64,000 nt of DNA. Origin: AC-32 sp963719275. Lineage in GTDB: Bacteria > Actinomycetota > Thermoleophilia > Gaiellales > Gaiellaceae. Under the pieces are notes generated by a model. The model did no database searches. It was not told the DNA's origin and saw only the letters and a list, made by a program, of their open reading frames with translations. The DNA is taken from the NCBI GenBank assembly GCA_963719275.1, contig CAVRBT010000004.1, positions 682,001 through 746,000 on the forward strand. Direction: 5' to 3'. Each line of letters begins with the position of its first letter. The stretch's first letter is position 1. Shown one piece after another: positions 56,420-64,000 of this stretch. Made by a program: the position numbers and the translations under genes.

Positions 56420-57207
56420 CATCGCAACCCGCGCAAGAACTCGTCGTAGCCCATGCGCCTGCGCCCGTCCGGCTGCACCTCGACCGGGACCAGCTCGCCG
56501 TCCTCGATCCGGGCGCGCCAGATCGTGACCGGCCGCCCGTGCAGCTCGCCGCGCGCGCCGATGTGCGGCGAGAGCGCGCGAATCCGGTTCAGCAGCTCCT
56601 GCGGCGGGCGACTCCAGTCGAGCTCGCGGTCTTCGGGGCGGATCTTCTCCGCGTACGTCACGCCGTCCGCGGGCTGCGGCCGCAGCTGCGGCTCCGGCAG
56701 CGCCTCTTCCAGCAGGTCGGCGGCGAGCTCGCCTGCACGCGCCGACACCGTGCCGAAGTCGTCCTCCGGCGCGACCGGGAACGCACGCTGCGCCGCGATC
56801 GGCCCCGCATCGAGCTCGCGAACGAGCTCGATGATCGTCACGCCGGTGTCCTCGTCGCCGGCCATCAACGCGCGCTCGATCGGCGCGGCGCCGCGCCAGC
56901 GCGGGAGCAGCGACGGATGAACGTTCAGCCAGAGCGCGCGCTCGAGCACGGGATCGGGGATCAGCAGGCCGTAGGCCGCGACGACCACCGCTTCGACCTC
57001 CGGGTCGAAGTCGTCGAGCCGCTCGGGCTGGCGCACTTCGATCCCGAGCCGTTCCGCGGTCTCCTTCGCCGGCGGCGGCGCGAGCTTCCGTCCGCGGCCG
57101 CGTGGGCGGTCGGGCCGCGTCAGCAGGTACGCGACGTCGTGCTTCTCGGCGAGCCGCTCGAGCACGTCCGCTCCGAGCGGCGCGGTCGCGGCGACCGCCA
57201 GCTTCAT
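56419..57207 (-). CDS. fmt: Methionyl-tRNA formyltransferase
   Basis: This 262-residue enzyme formylates initiator tRNA. Present are the catalytic region NVHPSLLPRWRGAAPIERAL with Asn/His, DTGVTIIELVRELDAGPI and a C-terminal OB-like part with YAEKIRPEDRELDWSRP. The protein is about 50 residues shorter than typical Fmt because the C-terminal domain is compact. The ATG is one base after the second 164-bp structured element. Def lies just upstream. Confidence 0.95.
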   Translation of the reverse strand: MKLAVAATAPLGADVLERLAEKHDVAYLLTRPDRPRGRGRKLAPPPAKETAERLGIEVRQPERLDDFDPEVEAVVVAAYGLLIPDPVLERALWLNVHPSLLPRWRGAAPIERALMAGDEDTGVTIIELVRELDAGPIAAQRAFPVAPEDDFGTVSARAGELAADLLEEALPEPQLRPQPADGVTYAEKIRPEDRELDWSRPPQELLNRIRALSPHIGARGELHGRPVTIWRARIEDGELVPVEVQPDGRRRMGYDEFLRGLR

Positions 57208-57208
57208 C

Positions 57209-57372
57209 AGTGCCTCTTCCGGTGATGGCGCCCTGGTTCTCGGTCGCTAGCACCAAGACAGAGATCGCACTCGACCGCAGGCCAGGCTGGTTGCCTGGAC
57301 AAGGCCGAGGGTGAGCTCTGGCGCCGGGTGATAGCGGGCGAGAGACGGGCGGCCATTGCCAGGAGAGGCCCT
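57209..57372 (-). ncRNA. 164-nt structured leader-like element, copy B
   Basis: The element fills the def-fmt gap exactly as copy A fills the receiver-degV gap: it overlaps the def stop by 2 nt and ends 1 nt before the fmt ATG. The outer stem is AGGGCCTCT (57364-57372) with AGAGGCACT (57209-57217), eight of nine pairs, covering the ribosome-binding AGAGG. Inner pairs GCCC..TCTCTCG/CGAGA..GGGC and CAGAG/CTCTG are kept. The apical stem is CCAGGC/GCCTGG with a 5-base loop at the same offset as in copy A. Confidence 0.65.
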
Positions 57373-57940
57373 AGCGGACGACGACGGGCTGAGGCCGCAA
57401 CGTCGCGAGTGCCTCGCGCCGCGCCTCGGCGGTCGTGCGGTCGAGGATCAGCACGCCGTCCAGGTGGTCGAGCTCGTGCTGCGCGATCCGGGCCGGAAGC
57501 GCCTCCAGCTCGAGTCGCACGTCGTTCCCCTCCGGGTCCTTGCCCTCGACCGTCAGCGAGACGTGACGCTCGACGGGGATGACGACGCCCTGCAGCGACA
57601 GGCAGCCCTCGGTGTCGCTCTCGCGCTCCTCCGAGGTCGCCGTGAACGTGGGGTTCACGATCACCACCGGCTCGCCTTCGGGATCGGGCATGAACGCGAA
57701 GACCCGCCGCAGGACGCCGATCTGCGTCGCCGCGAGCCCGAGCCCGTTCGCCTCGCGCAGCAGGTGCCTCAGCCGATCGGCGAGGCCCGAGAGGTCACCG
57801 TCGAACTCCTCGACCTCACGCGCGCGCATCCGCAGCACGGGGTCGGGGTACTGGCGGATCTGGGCAAGCGCGAGCCGCCGCCGGGCCTCGGCCTCAGGAT
57901 CGAGCTTCTGGGTCCGGACCTCGCCGGTTTCATCCGCCAC
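57371..57940 (-). CDS. def: Peptide deformylase
   Basis: This 189-residue iron/zinc enzyme removes N-formyl groups. All three motifs are present: GLGLAATQIGV, DTEGCLSLQG (Cys ligand) and AQHELDHLDGVL (two His ligands and catalytic Glu). It begins 22 bp after priA and its stop is in the structured element before fmt. A conserved def-fmt pair handles start-methionine formylation. Confidence 0.96.
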   Translation of the reverse strand: MADETGEVRTQKLDPEAEARRRLALAQIRQYPDPVLRMRAREVEEFDGDLSGLADRLRHLLREANGLGLAATQIGVLRRVFAFMPDPEGEPVVIVNPTFTATSEERESDTEGCLSLQGVVIPVERHVSLTVEGKDPEGNDVRLELEALPARIAQHELDHLDGVLILDRTTAEARREALATLRPQPVVVR

Positions 57941-57961
57941 CGGCTCGAATTCTATGAACGG

Positions 57962-59884
57962 TCAGAGGCTCTGCGGGTCGACGTCGACGACCGCTGTGAC
58001 GCCGGCCTTGCGCATCGCCGGCGCGGCGGCGGCGAGCAGCTGCGCCGCGCGTGCAGCGACGCGTCTCGGTTCTGACGTTTTCGCGACCAGCTGCGCACGG
58101 TACCGGCCGCGCAGGCGCAGGAGCGGCGCCGGGCCGAGCAGCTCCTCGCCGAGCCCTGCCTTCAGCTCCTCGAGCAACGTGGACGGCGCCCTCTCGTCCG
58201 GGCCGGTCGCGACGACACGGACGAGGTGGCGGGACGGCGGGTAGCCGAGCTCTCGGCGGCGGGCCAGCTCGTCGGCGAGGAAACGCGGCACATCGTGGTT
58301 CGCGGCGAGCGCGACCGGCCGGGCGTCCGGCTGAAACGTCTGCACGAGCACGCGCCCGGGCGCGTCGCGGCCGCTGCGGCCGGCGAGCTGCGTCACGAGC
58401 TGAAACGTGCGCTCCTCGGCACGGAAGTCCGGTAGGCCGAGGCCGGTGTCGGCGTCGACGACCGCGGCCAGGGCGACACCGGCGAAGTGGTGCCCTTTCG
58501 CCACCATCTGCGTCCCGAGCAGCACCGCGCGGTCGGCGTCGCGGAAGCGCTGCAACGCGGCCGCGAGCTCCTCAGGGTTCGACGCGGTGTCGGCGTCGAG
58601 CCGGATCAGCTCGAGCTCGGGCACCTTCGCCGCCAGCTCGCGCTCGAGCCGCTGCGTGCCCGCGCCGATCCGTGCCAGCTCGACGGAGCGGCAGGCCGGG
58701 CACTCCTCCGGGCGCGGCTCGACGTGGCCGCAGTGGTGGCAGTGCAGCCGCTCGTCGCGGTGAAGCACGAGCGCGACGTCGCACTGCGGGCAGCGGAGCG
58801 TCGTACCGCACGCGCGGCAGTGCAGCGCGGGCGCGATCCCGCGCCGGTTGAGCAACAGGATCGCCTTGCCGCCGCCCTCCGCGAGCTTGCCAAGCTCGGC
58901 GAGCAGCGGAGCCGAGAGCGGGTAGCCGGCCTCGCGGCGGAGGTCGACGACGCGCACCGGCGGGAGCTTCGCGCCGAGCCGCTCGCCGAGCTCGAGCCGC
59001 TCGAGCCGCTCCCAGCTCTCGGGCCGCGGTGTCGCACTTCCGTAGAGCGCGACCGCGCCTTCGAGCGCTGCGCGCTTGGCGGCGACGGTGCGCGCGTCGT
59101 AGCGCGGGTCGGATTCCTGCTTGTACGACGGGTCGTGCTCCTCGTCGATGCAGATCAGCCCGACGCCGTGCATCGGAGCGAAGATCGCCGACCGCGCGCC
59201 GACGACCACGCGAGCCTCGCCGCTCGCGATCCGCTCGCGCTCGTCGCGGCGCTCCGCGTCGGTGAGGCCGGAGTGCAGGATCGCGACCGAGTCGCCGAAG
59301 CGCGCGCGGAAGCGGCCGACGGTCTGTGGCGCGAGCGCGATCTCCGGGACGAGCACGATCGTCCCCAGGCCACGCTCGAGGGCGGTCGCGGCGGCCCTGA
59401 GGTAGACCTCGGTCTTGCCGCTCCCGGTCGCGCCGTAGAGGAGGAAATGGCCACCTCCGGAGTCCAGCGCGTCGGTCACCCGCGCCAACGCCGCCTCCTG
59501 TGCGTCGCTCAGCCGCTCCGGCGGCGCCTCGCCGTCCAGCGACTGCCGCTCTGCCGGCGGCGCCTGCTCCTTGCGGCGCGCGCGCCGCACCGGCGCGACG
59601 AGCTCCAGCGCGCGCGCCGGGGTCGACCCGTAGTACTCCGCGAGCCAGAGCGCGAGCTCCACGAGCCGCGCCGGGAGCGCCTCGAGGACTCGTTCCACCG
59701 GCACGGCCGTCACGCCTGCGGGTGGGACGACGTCGACGCCGGTGACGACTCCGCGCCGGCGCGCGTTGCCGAAGGTGACCTCGACCACGGACCCCGGCCG
59801 AACCTCGTCGGGAACCTCGTAGGTGAACTCGCGCGCCAGACCGCGCGCGGTGACGAGCGGGAAGACCGACGCGTACCGGCTCAC
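57962..59884 (-). CDS. priA: Primosomal helicase PriA
   Basis: This 640-residue replication-restart helicase has an N-terminal DNA 3'-end-binding domain (TYEVPDEVRPGSVVEVTFGN), Walker A LLYGATGSGKTEVYLRAAAT at about 153-172, and the DEEH box in LICIDEEHDPSYKQESDPRY. The zinc cluster has CRACGTTLRCPQC and CHHCGHVEPRPEECPAC. TQMVAKGHHFAGVALAAVVD and QLAGRSGRDAPGRVLVQTFQ close the helicase core. The helicase core looks intact, unlike some actinobacterial PriA that lack ATPase motifs. Confidence 0.96.
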   Translation of the reverse strand: MSRYASVFPLVTARGLAREFTYEVPDEVRPGSVVEVTFGNARRRGVVTGVDVVPPAGVTAVPVERVLEALPARLVELALWLAEYYGSTPARALELVAPVRRARRKEQAPPAERQSLDGEAPPERLSDAQEAALARVTDALDSGGGHFLLYGATGSGKTEVYLRAAATALERGLGTIVLVPEIALAPQTVGRFRARFGDSVAILHSGLTDAERRDERERIASGEARVVVGARSAIFAPMHGVGLICIDEEHDPSYKQESDPRYDARTVAAKRAALEGAVALYGSATPRPESWERLERLELGERLGAKLPPVRVVDLRREAGYPLSAPLLAELGKLAEGGGKAILLLNRRGIAPALHCRACGTTLRCPQCDVALVLHRDERLHCHHCGHVEPRPEECPACRSVELARIGAGTQRLERELAAKVPELELIRLDADTASNPEELAAALQRFRDADRAVLLGTQMVAKGHHFAGVALAAVVDADTGLGLPDFRAEERTFQLVTQLAGRSGRDAPGRVLVQTFQPDARPVALAANHDVPRFLADELARRRELGYPPSRHLVRVVATGPDERAPSTLLEELKAGLGEELLGPAPLLRLRGRYRAQLVAKTSEPRRVAARAAQLLAAAAPAMRKAGVTAVVDVDPQSL

Positions 59885-59912
59885 GGCGCCAGCCTAGAGC
59901 CGGAGGGTGACG

Positions 59913-60743
59913 CTAGCCGCCGGCCGCTTCGATGATCAGCTCGGTGCCGAAGCCGAGGAACAGCCCGAGCAGCAGCATCCAGGCCACGAGCAGCTTCACC
60001 TCGAAGCGTCGAAGCACTCCGAGCAGCTCGATGACGACGTAGAGGATGGAGCCGGCCGCAACGGCGAGGAACGCCACCTCGAGCCACTCGTTCGTCCACG
60101 ACCGCCCGATCAGCGTGCCGACGAAGGTCGGAGCGCCGCCGATCACGCCGAGGAGGCCCAGGTAGCCCCAGCTCGGAGGCTCCGCCTCGCCGGCCATCGG
60201 CCCGACGATTCCGAAGCCCTCGGTCGCGTTGTGCGCCGCAAACCCGATCACCAGCGCGAGCGCAAGCCCGATCTCGTCAGCCGCCGCGGACTGGCCGATC
60301 GCCAGCCCCTCGGCGAAGTTGTGCACGCCGATGCCGGTCGCGATCAGCAGCGCCAGCCACTGGCCTGCCGTCAAGCGCCCCACCCACGAGCGCTCGAACT
60401 CCGCGGCAGAGGCCGCGCCGGGCCCCAGCAGTGACCGCCGCCGGTGGCGACCCATCCAGCGGTCGTAGTAGACGAGGCTCATGAGCCCGGCGATGATCCC
60501 GCCGCCGAAGACGAGCCCGAAGCCGACGAGGTCGGCCCACTCGTGGTCCTCCGCCGCCTCCTCCACGGGCGACCAGCCGTGGGAGACGACGTCGAAGAAC
60601 AGGAAGAGCAAGATGCCCGTGGCGATCGCCATGAAGGCCGCCTTGAGGCGCAGATCCGCGCCCCGATAGCGCCCGAGCGGGAGGCCGAGGAAGATCGTCA
60701 ACCCGGCGATTGCGCCGAGGAGAAGCGTCTGGCCAAAGCTCAT
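59913..60743 (-). CDS. ZIP-family divalent metal transporter
   Basis: This 276-residue protein has about eight membrane segments. The metal path is marked by HNFAEGLAIG and HNATEGFGIV, the two ZIP motifs, as in GufA-like transporters. It probably imports zinc, manganese or iron. It is divergent from a DtxR/MntR-type regulator, with only 42 bp between the starts and a palindrome directly before its ATG. Confidence 0.93.
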   Translation of the reverse strand: MSFGQTLLLGAIAGLTIFLGLPLGRYRGADLRLKAAFMAIATGILLFLFFDVVSHGWSPVEEAAEDHEWADLVGFGLVFGGGIIAGLMSLVYYDRWMGRHRRRSLLGPGAASAAEFERSWVGRLTAGQWLALLIATGIGVHNFAEGLAIGQSAAADEIGLALALVIGFAAHNATEGFGIVGPMAGEAEPPSWGYLGLLGVIGGAPTFVGTLIGRSWTNEWLEVAFLAVAAGSILYVVIELLGVLRRFEVKLLVAWMLLLGLFLGFGTELIIEAAGG

Positions 60744-60762
60744 GTAAGGGTCACCTTACACA
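60744..60762. promoter_or_regulatory. DtxR/MntR-box-like palindrome
   Basis: TGTAAGGGTCACCTTACACA contains the inverted repeat GTAAGG-GT-CACCTTAC, close to the TAAGG...CCTTA form of DtxR/IdeR/MntR sites. It abuts the ZIP ATG and lies about 25-40 bp before the divergent regulator. Metal-dependent repression of the transporter and autoregulation are likely. Confidence 0.65.
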
Positions 60763-60785
60763 AGGAGCCGACTAGGATTCGCGAG

Positions 60786-61475
60786 GTGGCGCAGGGGCAT
60801 TCCGTCGACGAGTACCTGGAGACGATCTACTTCCTCGCGTTTCCGATCGGCGAGTACCTGCCGCAGCGCACGGGCTCGCCCACGCTGGCCTCGCGCGTCG
60901 CCGAGATGCTCGGCGTTTCGCGTGCCTCGGCCGGCGAGATGCTGAAGCGGCTCGAAGCCGAGGGCCTCGTGGAGCGCGGCGAGCACAAGGAGGCGATCCT
61001 CACCGCGGCCGGCCGTGAACGGGCCGAGCAGGTCGTCCGCAAGCACCGGATCGTCGAGCGGCTCCTGACCGACTTCATGGGCTACACGCCCGCCGAGGCC
61101 CACGTGCACGCGGACGAGATCGGCGAGAGCTTCAGCGACGACATGATCGCGCGCGTCAGCGAGAAGCTCGGCCACCCCGACCGCTGCCCACACGGCTGGC
61201 CGGTCGACACCGACTTCGAGCAGGCCGAGAACAAGGAGCTCGCCCCGCTGGCCGACCTGAGGCCAGGCTCACGCGCCGAGATCGTCCGCCTGGCCGAGCA
61301 CGACGGCGAGCTGCTGCACTGGTTCTACGACCAGGGCTTCGTCCCAGGCGCCGAGGTCGAGGTGCGCGAGACGCAGCCGGCGGCCGAGCAGCTCACCGTC
61401 CACCTGGACGGTCACGAACAGACGATCGCGGAGAAGGCCGCCGCCGGCCTGTTCGTCCGCCCGACGCCCGCCTAG
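60786..61475 (+). CDS. DtxR/MntR-family metal-dependent transcription regulator
   Basis: This 229-residue regulator has an N-terminal winged helix (VDEYLETIYFLAFPIGEYLP, LASRVAEMLGVSRASAGEML, KRLEAEGLVERGEHKEAILT) and a dimerisation/metal domain with HRIVERLLTDFMGY, AHVHADEIGESFSDDMIARV and HPDRCPHGWPV. The C-terminal FeoA/SH3-like domain has LRPGSRAEIVRLAEHDGELL. The start is GTG 60786. The palindrome at 60744-60762 is the likely operator. Its stop shares CTAG with the convergent fragment that follows. Confidence 0.93.
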   Translation: MAQGHSVDEYLETIYFLAFPIGEYLPQRTGSPTLASRVAEMLGVSRASAGEMLKRLEAEGLVERGEHKEAILTAAGRERAEQVVRKHRIVERLLTDFMGYTPAEAHVHADEIGESFSDDMIARVSEKLGHPDRCPHGWPVDTDFEQAENKELAPLADLRPGSRAEIVRLAEHDGELLHWFYDQGFVPGAEVEVRETQPAAEQLTVHLDGHEQTIAEKAAAGLFVRPTPA

Positions 61476-61621
61476 TCGATCTTCTGCCCCTCCATGATCG
61501 TGCAACCCTTGCCCGGGCTGAGGCTGACGAGAGCTTCCAGCTCCGCATCCGGCTCGAGCTCGAGCTCGTAGCTGCAATCGTCGGTCGCCGCCGCCCGGCC
61601 GCGTCGGCACGTCCTACACCC
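61472..61621 (-). pseudogene. 3' remnant of an unknown gene before the palindrome-flanked island
   Basis: The last 40 or so codons read DDCSYELELEPDAELEALVS and PGKGCTIMEGQKID before a TAG at 61472. They show the strong third-position G/C of neighbouring genes, so the stretch looks truly coding, but no start codon lies before the palindrome at 61623. The 5' part appears to be replaced by the island at 61623-62015. The family was not recognised. Confidence 0.4.
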
Positions 61622-61622
61622 G

Positions 61623-61645
61623 CCAAGTAACAGTCTGTTACTTGG
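61623..61645. repeat. Perfect 23-bp palindrome, left copy
   Basis: CCAAGTAACAG-T-CTGTTACTTGG is a perfect inverted repeat with a single central base. A near-identical palindrome lies at 61993-62015. The stop codon of the small gene 61638-61931 lies within it. It could be an operator, a recombination site or an element end. Confidence 0.75.
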
Positions 61646-61931
61646 GCCTGTAGCGGGTTCGCGTTCCGGAAACGTGTTGTAGGAAGGCGTCCGGATGCTG
61701 GACTCGGAGCGCCACATCGAGCAGGACTTCGCCGGTCGAGACGCGGTGCGGCCTGCGTCGCGCTCGCTGGACGTGTAGGCGCACCTGCTCGTAGCTCGGA
61801 CGACGAAATCCCTGCTCCTCGGCACGTTCTCCGATCGTGCGGCAGATGTCGGCGGCACGGTCCGGCCGAGCCGAGAGCCGGTCGATCTCATCGAGGAGCC
61901 GCATCGAGATCCGAGGCGCGAAGAACCCCAC
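61638..61931 (-). CDS. Small DNA-binding-like hypothetical protein between two palindromes
   Basis: This 97-residue protein from GTG 61931 begins GFFAPRISMRLLDEIDRLSA, then DICRTIGERAEEQGFRRPSY and EQVRLHVQRARRR. The helix-turn-helix spacing and the basic end of that stretch suggest DNA binding, but no named family was recognised. The C-terminal third (VSTGEVLLDVALRVQHPDAF) is mixed. The gene is flanked by nearly identical palindromes and preceded by the 38-bp GTGCCGAAA motif, so it may autoregulate. Codon use is slightly less GC-biased than its neighbours, which hints at transfer. Confidence 0.6.
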   Translation of the reverse strand: MGFFAPRISMRLLDEIDRLSARPDRAADICRTIGERAEEQGFRRPSYEQVRLHVQRARRRPHRVSTGEVLLDVALRVQHPDAFLQHVSGTRTRYRPK

Positions 61932-61955
61932 GGGCTCAACCGTGCACGACGAACA

Positions 61956-61993
61956 GTCACGCGTCAGTCACGGTTCCGTGCCGAAAGCGCGTC
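61956..61993 (-). promoter_or_regulatory. Conserved GTGCCGAAA-type motif, copy 2
   Basis: GTCACGCGTCAGTCACGG followed by TTCCGTGCCGAAAGCGCGTC matches 106-143 at about 29 of 38 positions without gaps. It lies 25 bp upstream of the GTG of the small gene on the minus strand, as copy 1 lies directly upstream of comM on the minus strand. Confidence 0.45.
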
Positions 61994-62015
61994 CTAGTAA
62001 CAGACTGTTACTTGG
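61993..62015. repeat. 23-bp palindrome, right copy
   Basis: CCTAGTAACAG-A-CTGTTACTTGG repeats the left palindrome with one arm mismatch and a different centre. It ends 3 bp before the metK stop codon and may also act as the metK terminator. Confidence 0.7.
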
Positions 62016-62018
62016 GGT

Positions 62019-63266
62019 TCAGGCGGAGGCGGGAGCGGCGACGCCGGCGGCTTCGCGCAGGGCGTCCGCCTTGTCGATGCGCTCCCACGTGAAGTCGTGG
62101 TCGTCGCGCCCGAAGTGGCCGTACGCCGCGGTCTTCGCGTAGATCGGGCGGTGCAGCTCGAGGTCGCGCAGGATCGCCGCCGGGCGGAGATCGAAGTGCT
62201 CGCCGATCAGCTCCTCGATCCGCGCCACCGGGACGTGCTCGGTGCCGAACGTCCGCACCGCGATCGAGACCGGGTGCGCGACGCCGATCGCATACGCGAC
62301 GTTGAGCTCGCACCGGTCCGCGAGCTCAGCGGCGACGACGTTCTTGGTGACGTAGCGCGCGGCGTAGGCCGCGGAGCGGTCGACCTTCGTCGGGTCCTTG
62401 CCCGAAAAGGCGCCGCCGCCGTGCCGCGCGGCCCCGCCGTAGGTGTCCACGATGATCTTCCGGCCCGTGAGCCCCGTGTCGCCCATCGGACCGCCGATCA
62501 CGAACTTGCCGGTCGGGTTGACGTACACGAAGTCGCGGTCCTGCAGGCGCTTCTCGTCGTACAGATCGCGAGGCAGGATCGGGTGCAGCACGCGCTCGAT
62601 CAGGTCCGGCTTGATCAGCGTCTGCTCGTCGCAACCGTCGGCGTGCTGCGTCGAGACGAGGATGCGCTCGATCTCGACCGGCGTCTGGCGCCCCTCGTCG
62701 TCGACCTCGTAGCGCACCGTCACCTGCGCCTTGCCGTCCGGGCGCAGGTACGGCAGCTCGCCGACCTTGCGCACCTCAGCGAGCCGCTTGCAGATCTTGT
62801 GCGCGAGCATGATCGGCAGCGGCATCAGCTCGGGCGTCTCGTTCGACGCGTAGCCGAACATCATTCCCTGGTCGCCCGCGCCGACCCGGTCGAGCGGGTC
62901 GTCGTCACCCGGGTCGTGCTGCGTCTCGTACGACGCGTCCACGCCCTGAGCGATGTCGGGCGACTGCTCGTCCAGCGCCACCACAACGCCGCAGGTGTGC
63001 GCGTCGAAGCCCCACTCCGAGTGCGTGTAGCCGATGTCGGCGATCCGGGAGCGAACGAGCGACGGGATGTCGACCCAGGTCTCGGTCGTGATCTCGCCGG
63101 CCACCACGACGAGGCCGGTGGTGATCAGCGTCTCGCAGGCAACCCGGCTCTCGGGATCTTTCGCGAGCACGGCGTCGAGCACCGTGTCGGAGATCTGGTC
63201 CGCGACTTTGTCCGGGTGGCCCTCGGTGACCGACTCGGAGGTGAAGAGGAACTCACGTGGCGCCAT
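62019..63266 (-). CDS. metK: S-adenosylmethionine synthetase
   Basis: This 415-residue enzyme makes AdoMet from methionine and ATP. It has LFTSESVTEGHPDKVADQIS, GAGDQGMMFGYASNETPELM (the ATP-binding hexapeptide region) and GGGAFSGKDPTKVDRSAAYA (P-loop-like signature). ATG 63266 is chosen over a start four codons upstream. AdoMet is the methyl donor for TrmD, RsmB, RsmD and the DNA methyltransferase in this window. Confidence 0.97.
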   Translation of the reverse strand: MAPREFLFTSESVTEGHPDKVADQISDTVLDAVLAKDPESRVACETLITTGLVVVAGEITTETWVDIPSLVRSRIADIGYTHSEWGFDAHTCGVVVALDEQSPDIAQGVDASYETQHDPGDDDPLDRVGAGDQGMMFGYASNETPELMPLPIMLAHKICKRLAEVRKVGELPYLRPDGKAQVTVRYEVDDEGRQTPVEIERILVSTQHADGCDEQTLIKPDLIERVLHPILPRDLYDEKRLQDRDFVYVNPTGKFVIGGPMGDTGLTGRKIIVDTYGGAARHGGGAFSGKDPTKVDRSAAYAARYVTKNVVAAELADRCELNVAYAIGVAHPVSIAVRTFGTEHVPVARIEELIGEHFDLRPAAILRDLELHRPIYAKTAAYGHFGRDDHDFTWERIDKADALREAAGVAAPASA

Positions 63267-63280
63267 TCCGGCGGGCAAGG

Positions 63281-64000
63281 CTACTTGATCTGCAGGAACG
63301 CGTGGTAGGTTCGCGAGCCGGACCCGCCTTCCGACCAGGCGAGGAACGAGCGCAGCGGGCGCAGGTTCTCCGCGACGTCGCTCGGCAGGCTCTTGCCCGA
63401 GAGCGCCGCGAGGCCCTCGAGCAGCGGCAGCACGTCCTTGACGTCGATGTACGCGAAGCCGCCGGTCGAGTCCGGCATCCCGGCCGCGTCCTTCGCCTCC
63501 TTGAAGTCCGCGCTGTCGGGGAGGCGGTCGCCGGAGGTGCCGTAGTCGGCGATGCCGTTCGGGCCGCTCGTCAGCAGCACCTTCCCGTCGACGGCGCCGT
63601 AGTGGATCGCGAAGTTGCCGAGATCGACCGTCTTGACCGGATGGCCGTCCTGGATGCCGCTCTCGACCCTTCCGCCCCGGGCGGCTGCAAGGTGCTCCAT
63701 CAGCTTGTCGATGGTCGCGAGCGCGGCGGCCGTGTCCTTCGGCTCAAGGACGAGGGTGAGCTCGGGGATGACTCCGGCCGGCCTCGCGTAGAAGGCGACC
63801 TCGCCGTTCAGCAGCGCGAGCACCTCGTCGAGGGTGACGCCGTACTCCTTCAGCTCGTCGAGCACCGGGGCGAACGGCGGGCTCGACTTCAGCCGACCGA
63901 GCTGATCGGTCGTTCCCTGCCCGAGGAAGTCGAGCAGGACGAACGCGTCGCCGGGGACGCCGTCGGCCAGCGTCGTCTCGCCTCCGCCGCCGGCTGGGCC
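63281..64000 (-). CDS. DUF3352-like protein, C-terminal part
   Basis: The gene enters from the right edge and ends at 63281, so about 239 codons are visible. Segments such as DGVPGDAFVLLDFLGQGTTD, PELTLVLEPKDTAAALATID, HYGAVDGKVLLTSGPNGIAD and GFAYIDVKDVLPLLEGLAAL resemble DUF3352 proteins, which are exported or lipid-anchored in actinobacteria and of unknown function. The N-terminus, including any signal sequence, is outside the window. It ends 14 bp before metK on the same strand. Confidence 0.65.
   Translation of the reverse strand, partial: GPAGGGGETTLADGVPGDAFVLLDFLGQGTTDQLGRLKSSPPFAPVLDELKEYGVTLDEVLALLNGEVAFYARPAGVIPELTLVLEPKDTAAALATIDKLMEHLAAARGGRVESGIQDGHPVKTVDLGNFAIHYGAVDGKVLLTSGPNGIADYGTSGDRLPDSADFKEAKDAAGMPDSTGGFAYIDVKDVLPLLEGLAALSGKSLPSDVAENLRPLRSFLAWSEGGSGSRTYHAFLQIK

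Noticed and set aside
61472..61960. A 162-codon frame covering the palindrome-flanked region
   Set aside because: Only the last 40 or so codons show coding bias; the rest runs antisense-frame across the small gene and both motifs.

Overview
The window is about 70% GC, densely coded, and full of 1-8 bp gene overlaps (ATGA, GTGA). The order of its housekeeping genes is typical of deep-branching Actinomycetota. The mix of a short-armed SMC, GerW-type protein, arabinose/xylose loci and an actinobacterial SepIVA-like gene beside yceD and coaD suggests a Thermoleophilia/Gaiellales-like bacterium. That placement is inference from gene order and composition, not from a marker search.

Layout. 1-9069 is a minus-strand information-processing backbone: comM (partial), an inserted DNA methyltransferase, yraN, rnhB, rplS, two tandem lepB copies, trmD, rimM, khpA, rpsP and ffh. 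9116-26660 is a sugar-utilisation island between ffh and ftsY. It holds a BrkB-like protein, dodecin, a minus-strand pentose operon (ABC importer, epimerase, TIM-barrel isomerase, FGGY kinase, SDR, Gfo/Idh), galK, an aldo/keto reductase, an araA-araD-dehydrogenase-araB operon and a secreted aldose 1-epimerase. 26710-34609 returns to backbone (ftsY, smc, rnc, acpP, plsX, rpmF), with a decayed GNAT/LanC-like patch at 28336-29836 that has become fused in frame to smc. 34653-37674 is a plus-strand island (small His/Gly/Asp-tailed membrane protein, OmpR-type two-component system, second tailed protein) that splits the usual yceD-rpmF-plsX order. 37671-43241 is backbone again (yceD, nitroreductase, SepIVA-like, coaD, rsmD, HEAT protein, recG). 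43375-46845 is a second plus-strand island: a third tailed protein, a small membrane protein, ApbE, a four-histidine cytochrome b-like protein, a ferredoxin and a ferredoxin reductase, every junction overlapping. 46892-64000 holds degV/fakA/asp23/rpmB, riboflavin genes, rpe, rsmB, fmt, def, priA, a ZIP transporter with a divergent DtxR/MntR regulator, a small palindrome-flanked gene, metK, and a partial DUF3352-like gene.

Most interesting. (1) Two 164-bp intergenic elements (47754-47917 and 57209-57372) align without gaps at about 78% identity, fold into one long nested hairpin with compensatory changes, and sit in identical geometry: 2 nt into the upstream stop codon and 1 nt before the downstream start codon. 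(2) The 43375-46845 operon looks like a complete NAD(P)H-to-membrane electron path with unknown extracytoplasmic partners. Its leader shares 11-bp-phased CTT repeats with the island that encodes the OmpR-type regulator, and both islands encode small membrane proteins ending in a His/Gly/Asp tail with terminal GGDD or GGGDD. (3) Several families of structured repeats lie in gene gaps (7105-7177 and 56350-56419; 46846-46894 and 50300-50434).

No tRNA, rRNA, CRISPR array, IS transposase or prophage gene was recognised.
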